Below the pieces are notes generated by a model. The model had not been told where the DNA came from, did no database searches, and worked only from the letters and a program-made list of their open reading frames with translations. Position numbers and translations under genes: made by a program. Shown one piece after another: positions 1 through 7,122 of a stretch of DNA of 8,075 bases. Each line of letters opens with the position of its first letter. Within the stretch, counting starts at the first letter, position 1. The stretch is from contig JAFWCP010000300.1 in assembly GCA_017536845.1 (NCBI GenBank), forward strand, positions 1 to 8,075, in the 5' to 3' direction. The DNA comes from Solobacterium sp. (GTDB lineage: Bacteria; Bacillota_I; Bacilli_A; Erysipelotrichales; Erysipelotrichaceae).

Positions 1-132
1 AGTATTAAATATGATGATGGAATAGAACTAGCTAAAAATCAATTATTAGCTTCAGGTGAAACTGTTAAATACAAGGTACGAGTAGGATATAAAAGATGTT
101 TTTTGGAAGAAAGAAAACAGAAAAGTTTCTGA
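1..132 (+). CDS. AT-rich partial reading frame, C-terminal piece of an unrelated protein (probably chimeric)
   Basis: Frame 1 is open from the window edge to the TGA at 130-132. Its first ~31 codons look like real coding sequence. They give a residue string with charged, strand-forming character (for example ASGETVKYKVRVGYK at residues 17-31) and low-GC codon choice (ATA, CTA, TTA, AAA, AAT). By memory only, this style resembles a strand of secreted, TasA/SipW-class or other surface proteins of low-GC Firmicutes, where a GE/D-T-xx-Y-x-V-x-V-x-Y-K pattern is common. After about base 95 the frame merely shadows the grpE-like gene, and the residues RCFLEERKQKSF are not expected to be real. The composition (27 G/C in the first 95 bases) clashes with everything downstream. 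I infer a truncated gene at a junction; a non-coding leader that happens to read well is the alternative. Confidence 0.35.
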   Translation, partial: SIKYDDGIELAKNQLLASGETVKYKVRVGYKRCFLEERKQKSF

Positions 133-713
133 AAGAGACAGCCGAAAAGATTACCGGCCTTTTTGAGGCACTGCAGAAGCAGGAAGCTGATACGGCAGAT
201 TTCGTCTGTGAAAAGATTGATGAACTGGCCGCAAGAACCGGCCGGCATGACAATGCCATCACCGATCTGCTGGAAACGATGGAAGACCTGCAGGATGAAC
301 AGGAAAAAAAGCTGAAGGATCTGGATCTGATGCTCAGCCGGGAGGACAGGCGGACCATCAAAAGCCTAGAGGATGATGTCCAGGCCCTGCTGCATGTGAT
401 CGGCGGCTATCGGGAACAGATCTCTTATCTGGCTGCTGCCCTGGCAAAAGACCACAGGTGGAACCAGCAGGCACGGATTGTCAGGGAAAAGCTGGATCAG
501 CTGGATAACGATGCCGGGCTTTTCCGCTTCGCCCAGAGCGGCGATGCCGTCAATTTCGACATGCACATCGTCGCCGAAGCGGTGGACACGGACAGGCCCG
601 GGAAAAACCGTATCATCCAGGAAGTCTATGAACAGGGCCTGATGTATCACGGCAGAGTTGTGAAAAAAGCAGTTGTCAGAGCTTATCGATATGTGAAAAG
701 GGAGGCTTTATGA
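96..713 (+). CDS. GrpE-like nucleotide exchange factor of an HscC-type Hsp70 system
   Basis: This 205-residue protein has the two-part GrpE layout. Residues ~5-135 are almost entirely charged helix with coiled-coil character (runs such as LLETMEDLQDEQEKKLKDLD, 58-77). The C-terminal part matches the GrpE beta domain: NFDMHIVAEAVDT (153-165) corresponds to the family's FDPxxHeAv segment, and VYEQGLMYHGRVVKKAVVRAY (177-197) to the GY-x-(4)-R-(V/L)-(L/V)-(R/K)-A-x-V motif, here with QGLMYHGRV in place of KGYxLxxRV. Length is usual for GrpE (~180-210). By family knowledge GrpE dimers release ADP from Hsp70; here the partner is presumably the Hsp70 encoded next. The ATG at 96 has AGGA at 84-87 as a possible ribosome site, but that site lies in the AT-rich stretch that may be foreign. 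The stop overlaps the hscC-like start (ATGA, 710-713), indicating translational coupling. The divergent motif suggests a dedicated copy and not the housekeeping GrpE. Confidence 0.8.
   Translation: MFFGRKKTEKFLKETAEKITGLFEALQKQEADTADFVCEKIDELAARTGRHDNAITDLLETMEDLQDEQEKKLKDLDLMLSREDRRTIKSLEDDVQALLHVIGGYREQISYLAAALAKDHRWNQQARIVREKLDQLDNDAGLFRFAQSGDAVNFDMHIVAEAVDTDRPGKNRIIQEVYEQGLMYHGRVVKKAVVRAYRYVKREAL
700..705 (+). promoter_or_regulatory. Ribosome binding site of the hscC-like gene
   Basis: GGGAGG lies four bases before the ATG at 710, inside the last codons of the grpE-like gene. It fixes the start of the Hsp70 gene and shows that the two genes are translated from one message through an ATGA overlap. 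Confidence 0.75.
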
Positions 714-2191
714 GCAGAATCATCGGAATTGATCTTGGTACTTCAACGACTGAGGCAGCGGTATTCGTCGATGGGAAACCACAGATGATCAGAAACTTTG
801 ATAACGAGATTGTCACACCGTCGGCAGTCGGCGTGGATAAAAACGGCAGCTGGGTTGCCGGGGCCAGGGCCGCGGCACAGTATCTTCTGATGCCGGAAAA
901 GACGGCGATTGAAATCAAGCGCAAAATCGGCACCGAGGAGCGGTTTTCCATCGGGAAACGTTCCTATTCGGCGGTGGAACTGAGCGCCAAGCTGCTGGAA
1001 TATGTCAGAGATTACGCGTCGGAAGAGCTTGGTGAAGATATCACAAGAGCTGTCATTTCGGTGCCGGCATATTTCAACGATACCCAGCGTAAGGAAACCA
1101 TCTATGCAGCCAGGCTCTGCGGCCTGGATGTTGAACGGATCATCAATGAACCGACGGCAGCGGCATTGAGCTATGGGCTGGAACACCTTGAGGAAGAAAG
1201 CCACATTCTCGTCTATGACCTGGGCGGAGGCACCTTTGACGTGACCCTGCTGGAAATGTTTGACGGCGTCCTCGATGTCAAGGCGTCCGCCGGTGACAAC
1301 CAGCTGGGCGGCAAGGATTTTGACGAGCGCCTGATCGAAGAACTGCTGCAGAGGTTTGAAAAGAAAAACGGCGTTTCCCCGCGGAATAACCGGCGGGCGA
1401 TGTCAAGGATCAGAAGGGAAGCGGAAAAGTGCAAGATCACCTTGTCGGCAAAGACAGAATGCCGCATCCTGCTGGCTGCCCTGATGGATGGGAAAAACGG
1501 CCCTCTGGCCATGGAAGAAGTCGTCACGAGAGCGGAATTTGAAGAACTGACAAAGGACCTGATTGCCCGCACCCATCATCCGATTGATGTCGTGCTCAAG
1601 GATGCCCGGCTGTCAGCGGCTGAGCTCGACCGGATCATCCTGGTCGGCGGCTCCACCCGCATGCCGGCGGTCCGTGCTGATCTTGCGGCCTATCTGAAGA
1701 AAGAGCCGGAAGCAGCGGTCGACCCGGATTTTGCCGTGGCGCAGGGCGCTGCCATCCAGGCGGCATTGCTTGAAGGGCAGCTGGACAGCGAAGCCGGTGA
1801 CCTGATGATCACGGACGTCAACCCATATACCCTTGGCGTGCGCTGCTCGGACGGTTATGACGACCACAATATCATGTCGGTCATCATCCCCCGCAATGTC
1901 ACCATCCCGGTTTCCCGTACCAACAGGTACTGGACCATGCATCCCGGACAGACCCAGATCAAGGTGGAAATCTACCAGGGGGAAAGCAGCCGGGCAAGCG
2001 AGAACCATTTCCTGGGCCAGTACATGCTGGAAGGGATCCCTTACAATCCGATTGCAACGGAAGAGGTGGAGATCACCTTTACCTATGATGTCAACGGCAT
2101 TCTTGAAACACAGGCAAAATGCGTCAGCAACGGCCAGGCGGCAAGCATGCGGATTGACATGATGAAAGATACGCCGGATCTGGACAACTGA
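710..2191 (+). CDS. hscC: HscC-like Hsp70 chaperone, reading frame stops before the C-terminal lid
   Basis: The 493-residue product carries the full Hsp70 ATPase domain: phosphate-1 loop GIDLGTSTTE (6-15), the conserved Lys70 in EIKRKIG, PAYFNDTQRKET (119-130), NEPTAAALSYG (146-156), phosphate-2 VYDLGGGTFDVT (168-179) and adenosine motif IILVGGSTRMP (309-319). The domain linker and the start of the substrate-binding beta domain follow at DVNPYTLGV (369-377). The compact linker and short ATPase subdomain point to the HscC subfamily rather than DnaK. HscC proteins usually run to about 555 residues and end in a short helical lid; this frame ends with TGA at 2189-2191, right after the beta domain. 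The missing lid is encoded in the -1 frame immediately downstream (see 2158-2385), so the native gene was probably 710-2385. It is the middle gene of the operon, between a GrpE-like and a J-like protein. Function is inferred to be ATP-driven client binding in the cytoplasm; the client is not visible from sequence. Confidence 0.88.
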   Translation: MSRIIGIDLGTSTTEAAVFVDGKPQMIRNFDNEIVTPSAVGVDKNGSWVAGARAAAQYLLMPEKTAIEIKRKIGTEERFSIGKRSYSAVELSAKLLEYVRDYASEELGEDITRAVISVPAYFNDTQRKETIYAARLCGLDVERIINEPTAAALSYGLEHLEEESHILVYDLGGGTFDVTLLEMFDGVLDVKASAGDNQLGGKDFDERLIEELLQRFEKKNGVSPRNNRRAMSRIRREAEKCKITLSAKTECRILLAALMDGKNGPLAMEEVVTRAEFEELTKDLIARTHHPIDVVLKDARLSAAELDRIILVGGSTRMPAVRADLAAYLKKEPEAAVDPDFAVAQGAAIQAALLEGQLDSEAGDLMITDVNPYTLGVRCSDGYDDHNIMSVIIPRNVTIPVSRTNRYWTMHPGQTQIKVEIYQGESSRASENHFLGQYMLEGIPYNPIATEEVEITFTYDVNGILETQAKCVSNGQAASMRIDMMKDTPDLDN

Positions 2192-2385
2192 AGGATTCCC
2201 CGCTGGCGGAAAACTACCGTGCTTTGATCCGAAGGGCGGAAAGAAGGATGAAGAAAGAAACCGGTGAGAAGGCAGATGACCTGGCCATCTTGGTCAAGGA
2301 TCTCAAATATGCGATTCTTAACGAGGATAAGGACGAGGCAGAGGATGCGGCAGCCAAGCTTGCCACGGCATTGGAGAATGAGTGA
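2158..2385 (+). pseudogene. C-terminal lid of the HscC-like Hsp70, displaced into the -1 frame
   Basis: In the frame of codons starting at 2158 the sequence is open until TGA 2383-2385. From codon 2185 it reads QLKDSPLAENYRALIRRAER (2185-2244), then RMKKETGEKADDLAILVKDL and on to ATALENE. This is the charged helical lid expected at the end of HscC proteins, whose lids typically begin with a 'L-K-x-x-P-x-x-x-x-x-x-x-A-L-x-x-R-A-E' pattern. The Hsp70 frame reads PDLDN-stop here. Adding a single base (for example one more A in the AA before CTG at 2188) would give an unbroken PDLDKLKDSPLAEN and a protein of about 558 residues. The stop TGA overlaps the J-like gene's ATG (TGATG, 2383-2387), which is how an intact gene would join its neighbour. 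If translated separately, possible starts are TTG 2224 or ATG 2248, neither with a good ribosome site. Confidence 0.75.
2373..2376 (+). promoter_or_regulatory. Ribosome binding site of the J-like gene
   Basis: GGAG sits eight bases before the ATG at 2385. This spacing favours ATG 2385 over the GTG one codon earlier at 2382, and places the start inside the stop of the Hsp70 lid frame (TGATG). Confidence 0.6.
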
Positions 2386-3794
2386 TGGCAGCATCCAAAG
2401 TGAGTGATTATGAACTGCTCGGCGTCGGGATAGATGCCGATGAAAAGCAGCTGAAGCGGGCGTATTACCGGCTCATTCGCCAGCATACCCCGGACAAGGA
2501 TCCCGAGATGTTCATGAAAATCCGGGAAGCGTATGAACGGCTGAGCGCCATGAAGAAATCCATCGCCATGCCGGTCTTCGCCGATCCTTCCGATCCGGCG
2601 GCAGCGGCCATGTTCAGCAAGATCAAGGCGCTGTTCCAGGCCGGCAGCCTGGCCGATGCTTTTCAGCATGCCGAAAGCTGCGTGAAGCTGTGGCCGGATG
2701 AAGTGTGTTTCGGTTATTATGCCGCCCGCATGGCCCGGGCTCTGGGCCGGACCGGCAAGGCGGTAAGATATGCCGAAAAAGTCTGGAAAACCGATCCGAA
2801 AAACCTGCCTTACCTGCGTGAGTACACGATGTGCTGCTACAGCCGCGGTTTCACCAGGAAAGCGACGGCTGGATTTGAAAGAGGGATTTATCACGGCATC
2901 TGCGACAACGAGTTCCTGGTCTCCTTTCTGACCCTGGATACGTACTACGTCGACTGGTCGCTCAAGGATATGGCTTTCAGAAAGCTGGTCCAGCAGAATC
3001 CGGTTGTGACCGCTGAAAATTTCAATGACCTTCTGATCGCTTACAGTGACCAGGCAATGCGCAATCCTTCAGGCTTGTTTACCTACAGCATGACGAGGGA
3101 AGAAATCGCTTTCCTGAACTTTCTGAAGGAAAACGGCCGGTATCTGGACAAGAAAGACAGAAATCTCGAGGAACTGTTTGGAAAGCATGCGGAAGGCTTC
3201 TTCACGAATCCTTTATATCGGTGCAATCTCATGGATGTCCTGAATCAGATCTCCTCGGACAGCAGTCCCGAAAAACAGGAAACCGTGAAGAAGGAAATCT
3301 GCAGGCTGATGGCTGACTGCATCGAGCATGACAGCCGGGCCCCGGAATACCTGGCAGAATTCCTGCAGGCGCCTGAAGATTACGCGGACAAGCCTGATGT
3401 CATCCCGTTTGCGGTCATGGACTACCAGCTCTGCCTGCTGAAAACACGGAAAAAGGTGGTTTCCTATCTTCCTTTCCTGAAATCCAACTGTGAACTGGTG
3501 TATCTGGAACACAAGGAATTCTTCGATATCCTGGCAGATGAGAAGAAGTCGGCAGAACTGGAAGCAAAACTGCGGCCGGAATTCCGCATCATGACGCTGT
3601 CATTTACAGGCGCCACCTATTATAAGGATTTCCCGGAAGAAAGGACGCGCAGGCTGACGCCCGGCTCTGATATGAAAACCATTCTGAACCGGCCAAAGTA
3701 TTCCCGGCCGCTGGTCGGCCGCAATGACCGCTGTCCCTGCGGCTCGGGCAGGAAGTTCAAGAAATGCTGCATGGGGAAGGGCATTTACGATTAA
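2385..3794 (+). CDS. J-like co-chaperone with TPR-like helices and C-terminal SEC-C zinc motif
   Basis: The 469-residue protein starts with a J-domain: DYELLGV (8-14), the helix II motif LKRAYYRLIRQH (23-34) and the helix IV motif FMKIREAYERL (43-53). The catalytic loop reads H-TPDKDP: aligned by the AYxxL helix and the following PDK, the His of HPD is Thr35, with Pro36 and Asp37 kept. Residues ~65-165 form paired amphipathic helices of TPR type (for example LADAFQHAESCVKLWPD, GKAVRYAEKVWKTDPKNLPY). A long helical middle region of no recognised family follows. The tail is a SEC-C motif, CPCGSGRKFKKCC (C450, C452, C461, C462), which binds zinc in SecA and many unrelated proteins. J proteins with HscC partners are known as specialised co-factors, so this is presumably the partner of the Hsp70 encoded just upstream. 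The zinc tail may target clients or another protein; that is inference. No signal peptide; cytoplasmic. Confidence 0.8.
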   Translation: MAASKVSDYELLGVGIDADEKQLKRAYYRLIRQHTPDKDPEMFMKIREAYERLSAMKKSIAMPVFADPSDPAAAAMFSKIKALFQAGSLADAFQHAESCVKLWPDEVCFGYYAARMARALGRTGKAVRYAEKVWKTDPKNLPYLREYTMCCYSRGFTRKATAGFERGIYHGICDNEFLVSFLTLDTYYVDWSLKDMAFRKLVQQNPVVTAENFNDLLIAYSDQAMRNPSGLFTYSMTREEIAFLNFLKENGRYLDKKDRNLEELFGKHAEGFFTNPLYRCNLMDVLNQISSDSSPEKQETVKKEICRLMADCIEHDSRAPEYLAEFLQAPEDYADKPDVIPFAVMDYQLCLLKTRKKVVSYLPFLKSNCELVYLEHKEFFDILADEKKSAELEAKLRPEFRIMTLSFTGATYYKDFPEERTRRLTPGSDMKTILNRPKYSRPLVGRNDRCPCGSGRKFKKCCMGKGIYD

Positions 3795-3813
3795 TCATCC
3801 ATATGCAAAAACA

Positions 3814-3843
3814 AAAACGATGATCCGCAAGGACCATCGTTTT
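3814..3843. terminator. Bidirectional intrinsic terminator between convergent genes
   Basis: The arms 3814-3826 (AAAACGATGATCC) and 3831-3843 (GGACCATCGTTTT) pair over 13 positions with one A-C mismatch, closing a GCAA tetraloop of the stable GNRA type. The + strand transcript ends its stem in UUUU, and the - strand transcript has a U-rich tail (TTTTTGTTTTTGCAT on that strand). It lies 20 bases after the J-like gene stop and 11 bases after the rhamnosidase stop, so it can serve both. Confidence 0.85.
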
Positions 3844-3853
3844 CATTCACGTT

Positions 3854-6800
3854 TTATCTGACGTTCAGCGTATACTCACCGCTGAGGGCTTCCTGCACAA
3901 TGCAGGCGGTGCTGCCGCTCAGGGAAATCCCAACCTTGCGCAGGCCGTAAGGCAGAACAAATGAGGATGCCGAAGCCGGCAGGTAGATGCGGGCGGTTGT
4001 GTTGGCCGGGATGACGAAGTGATAGCAGGTCGTGCTGCCTTTCTTTTCCCAGCCGGAAACGATGCGGCCGTAGGGGGTGGTGATGGAACCTTCGGCCCTG
4101 GTCAGGGTGCCGGCGGTATGGGGCCGCAGGATGAAGCGCTGCCAGGAAGGCGTACGGTGGGTGATCCCGAGCAGGGCGGTGTCCATCCATTCGCTGACGG
4201 CGCCAAGCGAGAAGTGGTTGAACGAGTTCATGGCGTTGTTGCCGTTGAAGCCGCCTTCCACGGTATAGGAATTCCAGCGTTCCCAGACAGAAGTCGCGCC
4301 GTTGATGACCGGGTAGAGCCAGGAAGCATATTCGGTCTGTTCAAACAGCTTTGCAGCTTCTTCGTCATAGCCGTATTTTGTAAGCATCGGCAGCAGGTAA
4401 GGCGTACCGGAGAAGCCGGAAGTGATATGATACCCTGCCTTGCGCACCTGCTCGGCAAGATATCCGGCTGCCTGTTCAGGGTTGCTGAAGACATGGCAGT
4501 ACAGCGGCGTGGCGTAGGAAGTCTCGGTTTCCTGCCGGCCTGCTTCAGCCATATACGGCATGAAGCGTTCAAAATCCAGCTGCATGCCGCCGGGTGTGCG
4601 GGTGCGGCCTTCTTCATCGGTATAGATCCGGTTCCATGTTTCCTTTGCCTTTGCATGCTTTTCTTTATAGAACTCCTGTTTCTCCTTCTGGCCCAGGATG
4701 CCGGCAAATTCACCGGCCATTTCCAGCATGCGCACGTAGACGGCATTGTTGACAAGCTCGGGAGAAAGCGGGTCAAGCGACAGCCAGTCGGCCAGGATGC
4801 CGGTTTTCTTTGTCAGATGTTCTTCGTAAGGCTCTTCGGCAAGGTATGCCAGATACTTTTCCATCATGGCAAAGTTTTCCTCAATGATCTGCGGATACCC
4901 GGTGGCCTGGTAGAGGACATAGGGAATCTGGAAGATGGCAAAATCCCAGGAGATGCCGGCAAACTCGCTGTCGCCATGCTCAGCCTTGGGGACAAAAGGC
5001 GGGACGGTTGCCGGAATCGAGCCGTCCTTGCCGGCACAGGCGCGGATGGTGCGCAGCCAGCTGCGGTAGAAATTATAGACGTCCCCATGGCAGCATACCG
5101 CGCCGGCAAAGACCTGGGCATCGCCCGTCCAGCCCATGCGCTCATTGCGCTGCGGACAGTCGGTCGGGATCCAGAAGAAATTGGAAGCGGCCGAATTCTG
5201 CACATTGCGGAACAGCCGGTTGATGAGCGGGCTGTCACAGTCGAAGGAAGAGGTGATTTCAATGGAGGAGAGCACATGCATCTCAATCTGCTCAGCCGCC
5301 AGCGGTTTCGATAAGCCGGTGATTTCAAGATAGCGGAAGCCACGGAACGTCAGCGTCGGCTCGAATGTCTGATCGCCATCCTTAGCCGTATAGAAGTCGG
5401 TGACAAGGGCGGCTCTGAGGTTTTCGGTCATCAGGTGGCCGACGATGTTCTTTTCCCGGTATTCCGACAGGTCGGGATAGAGGATTTCGGCATAGCGCAG
5501 GATCAGGGTATCGCCGGCATTGACATCCCCGTCCTTGAAATGAAGGCAGGGGACACCGGTGACATTTTCCCCGAAGTCATAGACCCAGCTTGTCTCGCCG
5601 GTCTGATGAAGGTAAGAAGCAGGCAGGGTTCTGATGACATGGGCCGGTTCCTCATAGCGGGTAACATACTTTTCAATCGGCTGCCGCGGCTGTACTTCGA
5701 CAGCCTTTGCAAACTGCGGCGTGACAGTGGCATCATAGACTTCGCCATGATAATTAGACGCAAAGCGTACCGGCGAAGAGCCGGCCAGCCATGTTTCCGG
5801 TTCTGATACGATGGTGATTGTTTTTTCGCCGGTTTCGATCCGCAGCAATGCCTTCAGGGCCGGCTGGCTGCCGTAGTAGGCATGGTTTGCGGCGGTGAAT
5901 GTCTGGTCGCCGCACCACCAGCCTTCGCCCAGCTGCACATCAAACGTATTGTCTATGGCCAGCAGGTCGGTGACATCAAATGCCTGGTAAGGCATCTCTG
6001 TAAAATATTCATCCAGGCCCGGTGTAAACCTTGCATTGCCGACCGGCCTGCCGTTGAGCGAGGCTTCATAGACACCCAGGGCAGTGACATACAAGACGGC
6101 ATGCAGAGGGGTTTCCTCCAGGCGGAAGGTCTTTCTGAGCAGGGGCATGGAGCCAAAGGACGGGTCTCCTTTGACTTCCGTGCCTTCCACCAGCAGCCCT
6201 TCTTCGGTCAGGGAAACACCCTCATGGGGCAGGAAGATATCAAAGAAGTTTTTCCTTATGGCTTTTTCTTCATACTGCGAAGGCAAATGCAGGGTCAGGT
6301 CGGACACCAGCATCCTGCCTGTTTCGGGTACGGCAAAGCCGATCTTTGCAAGGTTGGGGAAGGAATTGTAGTTCTGGCCGCTGCCCAGGCTGTTGAAGGC
6401 ACGGTTTTCATCCACGGTTTTCCCGTTGATGAGGCATGTTACCTGACTGAAGCTGGACAGGGTATGCAGGCGGATGGTGAAGGGTTCTTCCCTGCGGAAA
6501 TCTTCCAGGGGAGCCTTTGCCAGGACATGTTCGGGATACCCGGCCGAGGCAATCATCAGGTAGGGCTCTTCTTCAGCCACAACGGTGTAGATCAGGGCGG
6601 AAGCAGCGGCCGTGCCCCAGGGGTTCATATTGGCATGGGCCAGACGATGGTCGTCAGCGCCGATGACAAAGGAAGCCCAGTCTCCTTCCAGGATCTGAAG
6701 GGTTGCTTCAATGTCGAAACGGCCGGCGCTGTAAGCGGAATAATATGCTTTGGGCGAACCGATCCACTTTGCCTCACCGAAATCATTGAACAGCGAGGTC

Positions 6801-7093
6801 TCAAAGAAGCTCTCCCGGGTATGGCGGACATCTTCGTCATCCGTCACATCCAGCACCCAGCGGTACTGGGATGTTGGTCTGAGGTCCAGGTCAGCCGCAA
6901 AGGATGCGGCTTCCTTTTCCTGCACGCCGCTGTCAAAAAGCAGCGTATTCTCTTTGTAGACCCTGATCCGGAAATTCTTCTGCATGGCGCCGGTCCTGTC
7001 TGCTTCCATGCGCCAGCTGAAAATGACAGGGGATTCTTCGATGGTCAGCGGCCTGATGAGGCCATTGGTTTTCAAGTCAACAATTCTGGTCAT
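3854..7093 (-). CDS. Alpha-L-rhamnosidase, glycoside hydrolase family 78
   Basis: The 1079-residue enzyme should hydrolyse terminal alpha-L-rhamnose from plant glycosides, pectin fragments or bacterial polysaccharides by an inverting mechanism. Roughly in order: an N-terminal fibronectin-like domain (1-110, with PVIFSWRM), a LamG/concanavalin-like insert (~118-300), the rhamnosidase N domain (~330-430, LNGRPVGNARFTPGLDEY, LGEGWWCG), a beta domain (~520-620, YDFGENVTG), the (alpha/alpha)6 catalytic barrel (~625-990) and a C-terminal beta domain (to 1079, PYGRIVSGW). The family signature DCPQRNERMGWTGD is at 645-658; Glu651 matches the general acid of characterised GH78 enzymes. Glu938 in VWERWNSY matches the general base. 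No signal peptide or membrane segment is seen, so it acts in the cytoplasm on imported small glycosides. The start at 7093 is chosen over an upstream in-frame ATG at 7150 because GGAG lies seven bases before it and because the longer form would run into the neighbouring reading frame. Confidence 0.93.
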   Translation of the reverse strand: MTRIVDLKTNGLIRPLTIEESPVIFSWRMEADRTGAMQKNFRIRVYKENTLLFDSGVQEKEAASFAADLDLRPTSQYRWVLDVTDDEDVRHTRESFFETSLFNDFGEAKWIGSPKAYYSAYSAGRFDIEATLQILEGDWASFVIGADDHRLAHANMNPWGTAAASALIYTVVAEEEPYLMIASAGYPEHVLAKAPLEDFRREEPFTIRLHTLSSFSQVTCLINGKTVDENRAFNSLGSGQNYNSFPNLAKIGFAVPETGRMLVSDLTLHLPSQYEEKAIRKNFFDIFLPHEGVSLTEEGLLVEGTEVKGDPSFGSMPLLRKTFRLEETPLHAVLYVTALGVYEASLNGRPVGNARFTPGLDEYFTEMPYQAFDVTDLLAIDNTFDVQLGEGWWCGDQTFTAANHAYYGSQPALKALLRIETGEKTITIVSEPETWLAGSSPVRFASNYHGEVYDATVTPQFAKAVEVQPRQPIEKYVTRYEEPAHVIRTLPASYLHQTGETSWVYDFGENVTGVPCLHFKDGDVNAGDTLILRYAEILYPDLSEYREKNIVGHLMTENLRAALVTDFYTAKDGDQTFEPTLTFRGFRYLEITGLSKPLAAEQIEMHVLSSIEITSSFDCDSPLINRLFRNVQNSAASNFFWIPTDCPQRNERMGWTGDAQVFAGAVCCHGDVYNFYRSWLRTIRACAGKDGSIPATVPPFVPKAEHGDSEFAGISWDFAIFQIPYVLYQATGYPQIIEENFAMMEKYLAYLAEEPYEEHLTKKTGILADWLSLDPLSPELVNNAVYVRMLEMAGEFAGILGQKEKQEFYKEKHAKAKETWNRIYTDEEGRTRTPGGMQLDFERFMPYMAEAGRQETETSYATPLYCHVFSNPEQAAGYLAEQVRKAGYHITSGFSGTPYLLPMLTKYGYDEEAAKLFEQTEYASWLYPVINGATSVWERWNSYTVEGGFNGNNAMNSFNHFSLGAVSEWMDTALLGITHRTPSWQRFILRPHTAGTLTRAEGSITTPYGRIVSGWEKKGSTTCYHFVIPANTTARIYLPASASSFVLPYGLRKVGISLSGSTACIVQEALSGEYTLNVR

Positions 7094-7100
7094 AGGTATT

Positions 7101-7104
7101 CTCC
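7101..7104 (-). promoter_or_regulatory. Ribosome binding site of the rhamnosidase gene
   Basis: On the - strand GGAG is followed by seven bases and the ATG at 7093. The in-frame ATG at 7150 has no such site, so 7093 is the preferred start. Confidence 0.7.
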
Positions 7105-7122
7105 GTTTTCTGCTGCCTTTAT

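Noticed and set aside
2158..2191. Programmed -1 ribosomal frameshift to join Hsp70 and lid
   Set aside because: No slippery heptamer of the X-XXY-YYZ type in the shared open window, and no obvious stimulatory hairpin directly after it, so I do not claim recoding, although it cannot be excluded.
4019..5314. Long + strand open frame (431 codons) opposite the rhamnosidase
   Set aside because: It is antisense to the clear GH78 gene, has no recognisable domain and reads like a shadow of the third-position GC bias of the real gene.
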